Shown here: positions 1 through 9,609 of the stretch, one piece after another | Layout of the letters: each line of letters starts with the position of its first letter | Numbering within the stretch: the first letter of the stretch is position 1 | NCBI RefSeq assembly: GCF_007745175.1 | Contig: NZ_CP036271.1 | Coordinates: 4,352,314-4,416,313, forward strand | DNA: 64,000 nt | Reading direction: 5' to 3' | Origin: Caulifigura coniformis | GTDB taxonomy: Bacteria > Planctomycetota > Planctomycetia > Planctomycetales > Planctomycetaceae | The notes under the pieces: generated by a model | What the model was told of the DNA's origin: nothing | Seen by the model: only the letters and a program-made list of their open reading frames with translations | The model's database searches: none | Program-made: the position numbers and the translations under genes

Positions 1-149
1 GTTGGCTTCGAGGGCGGGCATTGAGCGAACAGTCAGGAGCGAGGATTCAGGATTCAGTGGCGCGAAGCGGCGAAGTGATTTGTCGACTGGCGGGCGATTT
101 CATCATGAAACCGCGGCGTGGATGTCCAGACCGGTTCGCCCACACGATT

Positions 150-941
150 TCAGGCCTTCGACGCGTCGAAGCCCTTCTCCAGTTCGGAGTCCCACTCGTC
201 CAGGAGCGGCCAGTCGACGGCGCAGGTTCCGAAATCGGGCAGGTGGAGATACGACTCGAGGCGGTCGATTGTTTTCTGGATGTGCTTCGGATCGCGGCGG
301 AAGATCGGGCCGTGGCTGGGGAGGAGCCAGGTGACATCGCTGTCGCGGATCCGCTCCAGCGACTGGAGGAACGCAGGGAGGTCGGAGCCATGATGCGCAT
401 CGATATTGCCGACGCCGCCATCGCGATAGATGTTGTCGCCCGAGAGCAGGAGGTCGCCCATGCGGAACGACAGCTGCGCCGGCGCGTGTCCGGGGGTGTG
501 CCAGACTTCGAGCTTGCGTTTGCCGATCTTGAGGACGTCGCCTTCGTCAATGAACTCGTCGAACTTGACGGCAGGAAGGTCGATCGAAATTCCCTGCGCG
601 GTGATTTCGGCGTAGGTTTCGATGCGTTCTCCGGCTTCGAGGAGCCTCCCGGCCTGGGCGTGCCCGACGATCTTCGCCTGGGGCATGATTTCTTTGGCCC
701 GCTTGAGGCCCTGGACGTGATCGACGTCGGCATGGGTGGCGACGAGGTATTTGCAGTCGGCGAGGCGGAAATCCATCTGCCGGATGAGTCCGACGATGTC
801 CTCCAGGGTGTCCTGGTAGCCGATGTCGATCAGTGCCCACTCGGGGCCGTCAAAGACCAGATAAACACAGCACCCCAGCCGCCGCCGGGCCTGGTAGTTC
901 ATCTCGATAACGCCTGGGAAAACTTCACGGCGGGGAAGCAT
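150..941 (-). CDS. MBL-fold metallo-hydrolase
   Basis: This 263-residue protein has the metallo-beta-lactamase fold signature. The THADVDH stretch near residue 70 is the metal-binding HxHxDH motif with Thr in place of the first His. A later [11 protein letters not shown] segment and a LSGDNIY segment supply further metal ligands, and an SHGP motif lies near residue 210. Such enzymes are soluble zinc or iron hydrolases of the glyoxalase II type; the substrate cannot be read from sequence. The gene stands alone, divergent from the UDP-glucose dehydrogenase gene. The ATG at 941 gives a natural N-terminus ([10 protein letters not shown]). The family is clear but the specific function is not. Confidence 0.85.
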   Translation of the reverse strand: MLPRREVFPGVIEMNYQARRRLGCCVYLVFDGPEWALIDIGYQDTLEDIVGLIRQMDFRLADCKYLVATHADVDHVQGLKRAKEIMPQAKIVGHAQAGRLLEAGERIETYAEITAQGISIDLPAVKFDEFIDEGDVLKIGKRKLEVWHTPGHAPAQLSFRMGDLLLSGDNIYRDGGVGNIDAHHGSDLPAFLQSLERIRDSDVTWLLPSHGPIFRRDPKHIQKTIDRLESYLHLPDFGTCAVDWPLLDEWDSELEKGFDASKA

Positions 942-1280
942 CAGTCACGCTTTCTCTGGAACCTGGTCGTCGACAAAACTTCGCCAAACACCCTGCTGTC
1001 GACAGCTGGTGACATTTGGCAACACCGCATTGTACCCGGCTCAACCGATTCGTGTCGCCTGAGCGTCGCTGAAAGCAGCACCGTTTTCGGACGAGGGAAT
1101 TGCAGGGACGATCGTCGCGGCGAGGCGCATGCATGTTCTAGAATGCCTGCATCAGCACTTGCCCCCGCACCGATTCTTCGTCGTCGAGCCAGTGACCCCA
1201 GTTTGGCAGACGTCGCTCGGGACCAGACGTCCGAATCGGCCCAGAATGCTTCGCGAACAGATCGACTTGGAGAAAACGCC
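942..1280. other. Intergenic region between two divergent genes
   Basis: This 339-bp region separates the divergent MBL hydrolase and UDP-glucose dehydrogenase genes and should carry both promoters. I see no convincing gene in it. A perfect 12-bp palindrome, GCTGTCGACAGC, lies at 995-1006. No clear -35/-10 pair could be assigned with confidence. Confidence 0.4.
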
Positions 1281-2594
<1,314 letters not shown>

Positions 2595-2765
2595 AATCGG
2601 GTTTGACGGCCCACGAATCAGAATCGCGAAGCTGAGCTGAGGAACGGCGGGGCAACGCCAGTCCAGTTCCGCTCATGACGTCAGGTCAGTGATTGATGGT
2701 TCGGCGGTGTCCGACCGGGGCTTCCTTCCCGCGGTTCGGTTCAGTCACCGTCCAGCCTGTCTCGA

Positions 2766-4199
2766 TCATTTTGACGGCGAAGTGAGTTGCATGTGGAGCG
2801 TCTCCTTCACTGCGGCGTTGGCCGCGCGGCTTGCGCCAACAAGCTCTTCGCGGGGCGAACCGTCGTCCCTGATCAACCCCAGCTTGACGGCGTCTCGAAA
2901 GGTCGTGAACCGGTCGATGTACTGGCAACGCATGTAGCCGATGACCTCCGGTCGTGCGAATGCGTCGCGGACAAACTGTTCAGTCGCGGCGGCCGCTTCG
3001 GCGGCGTCTGCACGCTGATGGTAGGGCCAGATTGACCGCGGGTATCGCTCAGTCGGAAATCCAATCTGGTGATCGCAGATCATGAGTGGCTTGCCGGATT
3101 GCGTCCGCAATTCGGCCAGTTCCTGTCGAGGCAGGACATCACCCGGTGTGTAGATGGGGATGTATCCATCACCCGGCTGGACAGCGATGGCATCGACGAA
3201 CGGGAGCGCCGCCGACAGAACCTGCGGAGGAATATCTCCGAGCAGGTACTTCTCGCCGAAGATGAGATGATGAGGGTCGTTCTGTCGCATCGCCCGACCC
3301 ACCAGGCCGTAATAGGTTTCGGCGATCACGCCCAGGAACGCCTCGTCATCACGGGCGACGTCGTAGCGACCGAGGTCGATTCCACGGAAGTCGGTCGCAG
3401 CGAGGTCGTCAACTGACTTCACTCCGTTGCCGAGGTCATAGGCGCGACTGACACGGGCAAGATCGTTGTCGTAGCGCTGTCGCAGGAATTCCGCATACCG
3501 GCGTTTTCCGGGAGCGGAGGCAGGGAGACGACGGACCTCCGAGACCCAGTCCGTTTTGCGAAACTGGCGAGTTTTCTGGATGTCCCAGGTGGGAGTATCC
3601 GTCCAGTAGTACGCGATCAGGTTGGGATTGTCGCGGTGCTCCCGACAGTAGAGTTCGACGTCCCGTTCGAGACGCATCGCGACCTGCGGGTCGAAGACAT
3701 CGGGAAACTCCCAAGCCCGCGGGCTGCCCGGCGGCTGATAGTACTTCGAGGTCCGGACGAGGTCGCGGCTGGCGAAATAGGGGAGTCGAGATCGCAACAA
3801 TGGAACGCCGTCGTCCACTGTGTTGAAGCCCCAGTCGTCGAATTGGCGGGTTAATTCTGTCACGAACGGCGCCCAGTCGCCGCGGTACTTTGTCTGGAAC
3901 AGATCGGGCTCGCCTGGTCCGTGACCTTTGATCGCGTTCAGGTGATTGACGCCCAGGGCGACGAAGCCATTCCCCCCGGGAGTGACCAGAAACGTCCGAC
4001 CGGCCCTGCTCTCCAGATGGAACCAGCCCGTCTTCCTGCCCTTCACGTCCGTCCATCCACCCCACTCATCGAGCTGCGGAGAACGATCCGGCCCCTGCGC
4101 GACTGTCGGCGGAACAGGCGACATGATCGACAGCACTGCCCACACAACGAGACTTCGGCCAACGACGCGGAATGACATGATGGCTTTGTCCTTGTGCAT
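2766..4199 (-). CDS. Exported agarase-like glycoside hydrolase
   Basis: The 477-residue protein has a signal-like N-terminus (SLVVWAVLSIMSPVPPTVAQ). A domain opening with WFHLESRAGRTFLVTPGGNGFVALGVNH follows, which is typical of agarase/GH50-like TIM-barrel proteins of planctomycetes. The motif that carries Asn-Glu in many agarases appears here as YYWTDTP, so the catalytic acid is uncertain and the substrate may not be agarose. The ATG at 4199 has a GAGGGG ribosome site; an ATG at 4178 is an alternative. It is a single gene with no partner enzymes nearby. Exported polysaccharide breakdown is the likely role. Confidence 0.7.
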   Translation of the reverse strand: MHKDKAIMSFRVVGRSLVVWAVLSIMSPVPPTVAQGPDRSPQLDEWGGWTDVKGRKTGWFHLESRAGRTFLVTPGGNGFVALGVNHLNAIKGHGPGEPDLFQTKYRGDWAPFVTELTRQFDDWGFNTVDDGVPLLRSRLPYFASRDLVRTSKYYQPPGSPRAWEFPDVFDPQVAMRLERDVELYCREHRDNPNLIAYYWTDTPTWDIQKTRQFRKTDWVSEVRRLPASAPGKRRYAEFLRQRYDNDLARVSRAYDLGNGVKSVDDLAATDFRGIDLGRYDVARDDEAFLGVIAETYYGLVGRAMRQNDPHHLIFGEKYLLGDIPPQVLSAALPFVDAIAVQPGDGYIPIYTPGDVLPRQELAELRTQSGKPLMICDHQIGFPTERYPRSIWPYHQRADAAEAAAATEQFVRDAFARPEVIGYMRCQYIDRFTTFRDAVKLGLIRDDGSPREELVGASRAANAAVKETLHMQLTSPSK

Positions 4200-4412
4200 G
4201 AATGCGCCCCTCAATCGCGATTGAACAGCCGGCCGGGCGCCTGTGCTCAGCCCACAGGCAGAATGACAGCGTGGGTGGGGACGCCGCAAAGTGAGGCCCC
4301 AGCCGAACGTTGCCGAGCGTTCAACTGCTGAACACTCTACCGCCTGGGGCAATGCTCGATGAGCCCGAATCCGAATGGAGCGTCGTTCGTCGCGAATTGT
4401 CCCCGGCCGGGT

Positions 4413-5408
4413 TCATCCCGGCCACCCGGCCGCAGCCGTCTGGCGGTCTGCGACGGGCGGTCGGCCGCGCAGGACGCCTGAGGAGGCCAGGATTCCAGTG
4501 ACAAACATCACAAGTCCCAGCACCGCGGGCGCGAGGTGGAGGGCGTCGTTGTAGCCGACGACCGGGTGGATGAAGACAGCGGTGGCGAAGCCGAGGGTCC
4601 CGGCGATGGCGACGGCGTCCCACAGGCTTCTCTGCCAGCGGCCGCACCAGAGGCAGAAGAACATTGTCACGCCGCAGCAACAGACGCCGCCGCCGAAACC
4701 GGCGCGGTCGTGCGCGATCAGCGGGACGAGGCGCGGGTTGATCGCGTTGAGCTCGACGACGGTGATGTTCATGTAGGTCAGGTCCTGCGGGACAAAAACC
4801 GTCGTGATGCCGACGATGGAGATGATCAGGCCTCCCAGGGCAATGCTGGCGGCGGTTGCCAGCAGCAGCAGACGCCCCCGCCCTTCCTAGGTCGATCGGT
4901 TGACCTGCGTTTCCGCTACCAGGAGTGACGATGGTCCGGAGGAAGGTTGCGTCGGCCGCGTCTTCCACATCCCCAGGAGGAAGACCGGGAGGAGCGCGCC
5001 GGTTGCGCAGCCGTGCCAGGTGTCGAGGTAGCCGTAGCCGAGATACGACAGGAAGCTGCCGAAGCCGATCAGGCCACTGAGGACGAGCGTCCACCAGGCC
5101 CAGGGTTCTCGCGCCTGGAGTGGAAAGAGAGCCAGCCAGAGGTAGAGAACGCCGACCGCGGCAATCGCTCCGCCGAAGGAGACGCGGTCGTGGATCATGA
5201 AGTGCACGATCCGACATTCGTTGATGTTGCACAGGGCGTCGGCAGTCATGCCGAGATAGGCAATATCGTGAGGCAGGAAGTGCTTTGTCGCGGAGAGAAA
5301 GAACGCGAAGAGGCCTGAGAGGACGAGTGCGAGGCCGGTGAAAGCGATCAGCGGTCGGCCATCGCCGATGAGAGCAGAGAGGAAACGCTGTTCGTTGTGA
5401 CCAGCCAA
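4413..5408 (-). pseudogene. Two-repeat integral membrane protein split by an in-frame TAG
   Basis: Two halves in one reading frame are separated by a TAG at 4887-4889. The upstream half (173 residues, from ATG 5408) ends ...VNRST. Past the stop the frame continues EGRGRLLLLATAASIALGG and then through NAINPRLVPLIAHDRAGFGG, with no other stop until 4413. Each half has the same pattern, [FL]xPxDxxxM...INxxR...HDRxxFGG followed by hydrophobic helices, so the full protein of about 331 residues is a tandem duplication of a membrane domain. The gene starts one base after the stop of the upstream Ntn-hydrolase gene, which suggests an operon. It may be a recent nonsense mutation, a read-through site or a base error. 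Function is unknown. Confidence 0.75.
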
Positions 5409-5409
5409 G

Positions 5410-6474
5410 TCAGGCTCGCTGGAAAAGGAACTCGCAAGGATCGAGCCGGGCGCCCTTCTCGTCGGCGACCGTATAAACGGACGGCCCCCAGATCGAGACG
5501 CCAGCCCGTAAACCGTCCTTCCGCAGCAGGTATAACTTCAGGCCGAAGTTTGGGCGGCCATCGGGGCGGAGCAGGTTCGGCTGCGTCGTGTGCTTCACGA
5601 TGCGGCGGAGCATTTCGAGGCCGGCTTCGGCCGGAGTCCGCCCTTGGCGCATGAGTTCCACCGCGACCGCGGACGTGGAATGGTGCAGGTTGCATTCTCC
5701 CCTGCCGGTCGAGCCGCAGGAGCCGACTTCGTTGTCGACGTAGAGACCCGCGCCGACGATCGGGGAATCTCCGACGCGGCCGGCGATCTTGAAGGCCAGT
5801 CCGCTGGTCGAGGTGCAGCAGGAGATGTCGCCGGCGGCGTTCATCGCCGAGCAATGCACGGTTCCGGTTGGACGTTTGCGCGGGGCGGGCTCGATCTCGG
5901 CCTCGGAGCGTGCAAAATCGCCTGGGGCCGGGGGATTGTGATCGTCCCGCTGGCTGAAGAAGTCCCGAACGTGCGGGTGTTCCTCGCCGAGCGGAGGTGC
6001 GATCCAGTCATCGATCGATGAGCGGGTCCGCAGCCAGTAGAGCCAGATCCGGCGGGCGCGGTCGGTCAGGAGGTTTTCCTCTGGAAAACCGTTCGCCCTC
6101 GCAAACTGAAGTGCTCCGTCGCCGGCGAGCAGGACGTGATTCGTCTGCTGCATGACGAGGCGCGCGAGCCGCGAGACATGCCGCACGCTTCGGACGGAGG
6201 CGACTGCCCCGGCTCGATGCGTCGGGCCGTGCATGACGGCCGCGTCGAGCTCGACGATCCCGTCTTCGTTGGGGAGGCCGCCGTAGCCGACGGTCAGTTC
6301 GTCCGGGGCATCCTCGACGGTGCTGATGCCGCTGATCACGCCATCCAGGGGATCCGCGCCACCCTGCACCGCCTTGACGGCGATGTCGCAGGCGTGGAGG
6401 GCATTGGCGGAGCCGATGCTGACGATCACACGAGAGTCCTTCGGCGCGGTTTGGCGGGATGCTGAGAACGACAC
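5410..6474 (-). CDS. N4-(beta-N-acetylglucosaminyl)-L-asparaginase family Ntn hydrolase
   Basis: This 354-residue member of the isoaspartyl peptidase/aspartylglucosaminidase family cleaves beta-amide bonds of asparagine derivatives after self-processing. The sequence shows an N-terminal alpha-subunit region (IGSANALHACDIAV...DGVISGISTVEDAPDE) and then the presumed autocleavage site TGTVHCSAMNAAGDIS. There the Thr after Gly would become the nucleophile of the beta subunit, and GRVGDSPIVGAGLYVDNEVG supplies the substrate pocket. The length is normal. It lies one base upstream of the split membrane-protein gene and is probably co-transcribed with it. The exact substrate is inferred from the family only. 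Confidence 0.85.
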   Translation of the reverse strand: MSFSASRQTAPKDSRVIVSIGSANALHACDIAVKAVQGGADPLDGVISGISTVEDAPDELTVGYGGLPNEDGIVELDAAVMHGPTHRAGAVASVRSVRHVSRLARLVMQQTNHVLLAGDGALQFARANGFPEENLLTDRARRIWLYWLRTRSSIDDWIAPPLGEEHPHVRDFFSQRDDHNPPAPGDFARSEAEIEPAPRKRPTGTVHCSAMNAAGDISCCTSTSGLAFKIAGRVGDSPIVGAGLYVDNEVGSCGSTGRGECNLHHSTSAVAVELMRQGRTPAEAGLEMLRRIVKHTTQPNLLRPDGRPNFGLKLYLLRKDGLRAGVSIWGPSVYTVADEKGARLDPCEFLFQRA

Positions 6475-6516
6475 AGGGGGCTGACGCCCCCCGCTCGTCT
6501 GAGACCGCAGTTTCGA

Positions 6517-7509
6517 TCAGCCGGGAAGCAGATCCTTAATGGTGTCCCGCTCGCTCTTGAGTTCATCGAGCGTGACCTTGATCTTCGACTGGGCGAACTC
6601 GTTGTGTTCGAGGCCCGGAATGATCTTCACGGTCTTGCCGTCGCTGGTGAGCGGGTACCCGAAGATCAGCCCCTTGTCGACGCCGTACTCACCGTTGGAG
6701 TAGACGGCCGCGCTGAAGCAGTCGCCGCTGGCGGTCGGACGAATGATTCCCTTGACGGTGTCGAGGACGGCGTTGGCCGCGGACGCGGCGCTCGAAGCTC
6801 CACGGGCCTTGATGACCGCGGCGCCGCGCTTCTGGACAGTGTCGACGAAGGTGTTCTGCAGCCAGGCATCGTCCTTGATGACTTCCGGCGCCGGCTTGCC
6901 GTCGATCGTGGCGTGGTAGAAATCCGGGAACTGAGTGGCCGAGTGATTGCCCCAGATGCCGACGTGCTTCACGCTGGTCACCGGCTTGCCGGCCTTCTGG
7001 GCGAGCTGCGAGACGGCGCGGTTCTCATCGAGCATCGTCATTGCGAACCAGCGGTCGCGGGGAACGCTCGGAGCGTTGTGCATCGCGATGAGGCAGTTCG
7101 TGTTGCACGGATTGCCGACGACGACGATGCGGACGTCCTTGGCGGCCGTCTTTTCGATGGCCTTGCCGGTATTCGTGAAGATTGGTCCGTTGATGCGGAT
7201 CAAGTCTCCGCGCTCCATGCCTTCCTTGCGGGGGATGCTTCCCACGCAGAGCACCAAGTTGCAGTCTCCGAAGCCCTCTTCGAGGTTGTCGCTGCCGACC
7301 TTCTTGACTCCGGCGAGCGTGTCGAAGGCGCAGTCGTGCAGCTCCATTTCGACGCCGTCGAGCGACTTCAGGACGGGCGGGACCTCCACCAGGTTGAGGA
7401 TGACCGGCTGATCCGGGCCGAAAACCTCGCCGCTGGCGAGCCGGAACGTCAGGGCATAACCGATATTGCCGGCGGCGCCGGTGATTGCCACTCGAATGGG
7501 AGCCTTCAT
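6517..7509 (-). CDS. mdh: Malate dehydrogenase
   Basis: Catalyses NAD-dependent interconversion of malate and oxaloacetate in the citric acid cycle. The 330-residue protein begins with the Rossmann motif [12 protein letters not shown] and carries the family segments [16 protein letters not shown] (mobile loop with arginines), [11 protein letters not shown] and the catalytic-histidine region [13 protein letters not shown]. This is the longer, cytosolic-type (group 2) malate dehydrogenase. The start ATG at 7509 gives a normal N-terminus. It is separated by about 40 bp from the Ntn-hydrolase gene downstream on the same strand. Confidence 0.95.
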   Translation of the reverse strand: MKAPIRVAITGAAGNIGYALTFRLASGEVFGPDQPVILNLVEVPPVLKSLDGVEMELHDCAFDTLAGVKKVGSDNLEEGFGDCNLVLCVGSIPRKEGMERGDLIRINGPIFTNTGKAIEKTAAKDVRIVVVGNPCNTNCLIAMHNAPSVPRDRWFAMTMLDENRAVSQLAQKAGKPVTSVKHVGIWGNHSATQFPDFYHATIDGKPAPEVIKDDAWLQNTFVDTVQKRGAAVIKARGASSAASAANAVLDTVKGIIRPTASGDCFSAAVYSNGEYGVDKGLIFGYPLTSDGKTVKIIPGLEHNEFAQSKIKVTLDELKSERDTIKDLLPG

Positions 7510-7659
7510 CGCATCTCGTCCAGACTGTCAGACACCGATCAGTGAGTATCGGCGTTTTTTAATGGTTGAAATCGAGCCCGGCAAACAACCTTCCCGGTGT
7601 TGGGATGTTGTGTCCCGGGAATCCTTTCGCGAATCGGCCAGGTTTCAGAGAATCGGGCC

Positions 7660-8586
7660 ATGAACGACTATTCGACACGTCTGCACACTGCAATGCAGGC
7701 GAAACGGACTGCGGCGCTCGTCGGGCTTGATCCGCGCGAGTCCTCTCTGCCTGCGGAATTTGCCCGGATCCTCCAGGATCATCCGGGCGACCGATTCGAA
7801 CGGCGGGCACGGGCCTACGAGGAGTTTTCGCGGCGGATCATCGACGTCGTCGCCCCATTCGTGGCCGCGGTGAAGCCGCAAATCGCGTTTTTCGAGGACT
7901 GCGGCCCGGCCGGCATGCTGGCCGTCAGGAACGTCATGCAGCATGCGCGTGACGCGGGGCTGATCGTGATTGCGGACGCGAAGCGGGGAGACATCGGCAC
8001 GACGGCGGAGGCCTACGCGTCTGCGTGGCTGGCGGGCTCGGATCCTTCGGCCGCCCCCTACCCGGCCGATTCGCTGACGGTCAGCCCTTATCTCGGTTCA
8101 GACACGCTGACGCCCTTTGTGGACGCGGCGATCCAGCGCGGGGCGGGCCTTTACGTTCTCGTCCGGACAAGCAATCCCGGTTCGGGATCGTTTCAGGGAC
8201 TGGTCGCGAACGACAGGGCCGTCTGTGATCACGTGGCCGCGGAAGTCGAGCGGCTGAACCAGTCGACGCGGGGAAACGGATCGTACGGGAGCGTCGGCGC
8301 AGTCGTCGGCGCGACTCATCCGCTGGAGTTGCGCAGGCTGCGGCAGGTGATGCCGACGACTCCGCTGCTGGTTCCGGGCTACGGGGCGCAGGGGGGGACG
8401 GCGGCGGATATCCGTCCGGCGTTCGATGGGCAGGGGCTGGGCGTTCTCGTTAACAGTTCGCGCAACGTGATCTTCGCACACCTGCGTCCGCCGTATTCAG
8501 AGGTTGCGGAGTCCAGGGGCTGGGAGGCGGCTGTGGAAGCAGCGGCCCGCGATTTCGCCAGCGAGTTTCCTGTTCCGGCGGCCTGA
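7660..8586 (+). CDS. pyrF: Orotidine 5'-phosphate decarboxylase, type 2
   Basis: Converts OMP to UMP, the last step of de novo pyrimidine synthesis. The 308-residue protein has the type 2 layout: GLDPRESSLP near residue 22, KPQIAFFEDCGPAGM, the catalytic Asp/Lys cluster DAKRGDIGTTAEAYA, and the phosphate-binding VPGYGAQGGTAADI near the C-terminus. An in-frame start lies further upstream, but the ATG at 7660 begins the conserved part (MNDYSTRLHTAMQ), so I chose it. It is divergent from mdh. Confidence 0.93.
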   Translation: MNDYSTRLHTAMQAKRTAALVGLDPRESSLPAEFARILQDHPGDRFERRARAYEEFSRRIIDVVAPFVAAVKPQIAFFEDCGPAGMLAVRNVMQHARDAGLIVIADAKRGDIGTTAEAYASAWLAGSDPSAAPYPADSLTVSPYLGSDTLTPFVDAAIQRGAGLYVLVRTSNPGSGSFQGLVANDRAVCDHVAAEVERLNQSTRGNGSYGSVGAVVGATHPLELRRLRQVMPTTPLLVPGYGAQGGTAADIRPAFDGQGLGVLVNSSRNVIFAHLRPPYSEVAESRGWEAAVEAAARDFASEFPVPAA

Positions 8587-8771
8587 CCTTGAACGGGAAA
8601 CGCGATTGAATATTTTTCCATCGCCGACTGGCGTGGGGAACGTTCTCTGCTCTGCCTCGCCAGAAGGCATCAGACCTGCCAGTATGGCGGAAAATGCGGC
8701 GTTTCCCGCGGCATGACCGCGGCGAAACGCATCGTGAATCTCCTGCACCCTGGAAGAACCAAGCGATCAGC

Positions 8772-9518
8772 ATGAGCGAGAGTCTGACCAGCGGCCCAAT
8801 GATCGAGGCGATCGGCCTCAGCAAGTTCTATGGGAACTTCGCCGCCTCCCGGAACGTCTCCTTCTCGGTCCCGCGCGGACAGGTGGCTGCGTTCCTCGGG
8901 CCCAACGGGGCGGGCAAGTCGACGACGATGAAACTGCTGACGGGATTCCTCGCGCCGAGCGAAGGGGTCGCCAAGATCGGCGGATTCGATGTCGCCAAGC
9001 AGCGGATCGAAGCGGCCCGTCTGATCGGCTATCTGCCGGAAAACGGCCCGCTGTACAACGAAATGACGCCGCAGTCGCTGCTGCAGTATTCGGGCGAAGC
9101 CCGGGGGCTGTCGTCGGCCAAGCTCCGCGAACGAATGGAGTTTGTGGCGGACAAGTGTTCTCTCAAAGAGGTGTGGGGGAAGTCGATCGGCAAACTGTCG
9201 CGCGGGTTCCGGCAGCGCGTGGGCATGGCGCAGGCGCTGCTGCATGATCCCGAAGTGCTGATTCTCGACGAGCCGACCAGCGGCCTCGATCCCAACCAGA
9301 CGTTCCAGGTGCGGGACCTGATCCTGAGCCTCAGCAAAACGAAAACGATCCTGCTGTCGACGCACATCCTCACGGAAGTGAAGGCGGTCTGCGGCCGGGT
9401 GATCCTGATCAATCAAGGACGCGTCATCCTCGATGGCCCGGTTTCCGAGATGGAAGGCGCGACCCACGACATGGAAGCGACCTTCCGCCAGTTGACGGGT
9501 GGCTCTTCGGCCGCCTGA
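8772..9518 (+). CDS. ABC transporter ATP-binding protein, GldA-like
   Basis: This 248-residue ATPase subunit shows Walker A (GPNGAGKST), Q-loop region (YLPENGPLY), ABC signature (LSRGFRQRVG), Walker B (VLILDEPT) and H-loop (STHI). It belongs to the group of ATPases paired with the gliding-motility-type permease GldF. The next two genes on the same strand are a GldF-GldG fusion and a DUF4340 protein, so the three probably form one membrane complex. The ATG at 8772 was chosen because upstream in-frame codons encode an unlikely Arg-rich extension. In bacteria that do not glide, the transported substrate is unknown. Confidence 0.9.
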   Translation: MSESLTSGPMIEAIGLSKFYGNFAASRNVSFSVPRGQVAAFLGPNGAGKSTTMKLLTGFLAPSEGVAKIGGFDVAKQRIEAARLIGYLPENGPLYNEMTPQSLLQYSGEARGLSSAKLRERMEFVADKCSLKEVWGKSIGKLSRGFRQRVGMAQALLHDPEVLILDEPTSGLDPNQTFQVRDLILSLSKTKTILLSTHILTEVKAVCGRVILINQGRVILDGPVSEMEGATHDMEATFRQLTGGSSAA

Positions 9519-9609
9519 GGCCTGCGGGCGCCGCCGGCCCCCGACCGCTTCCCGCTCCCTCCTCGACACACTCCCAGACATTCCTGTCTGACGAATTTGG
9601 ATTCCCACC

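Noticed and set aside
21-1280. A 420-codon upstream extension of the UDP-glucose dehydrogenase reading frame
   Set aside because: It is the antisense of the MBL hydrolase gene and then non-coding sequence; the GTG at 1281 with its ribosome site begins the conserved Rossmann strand.
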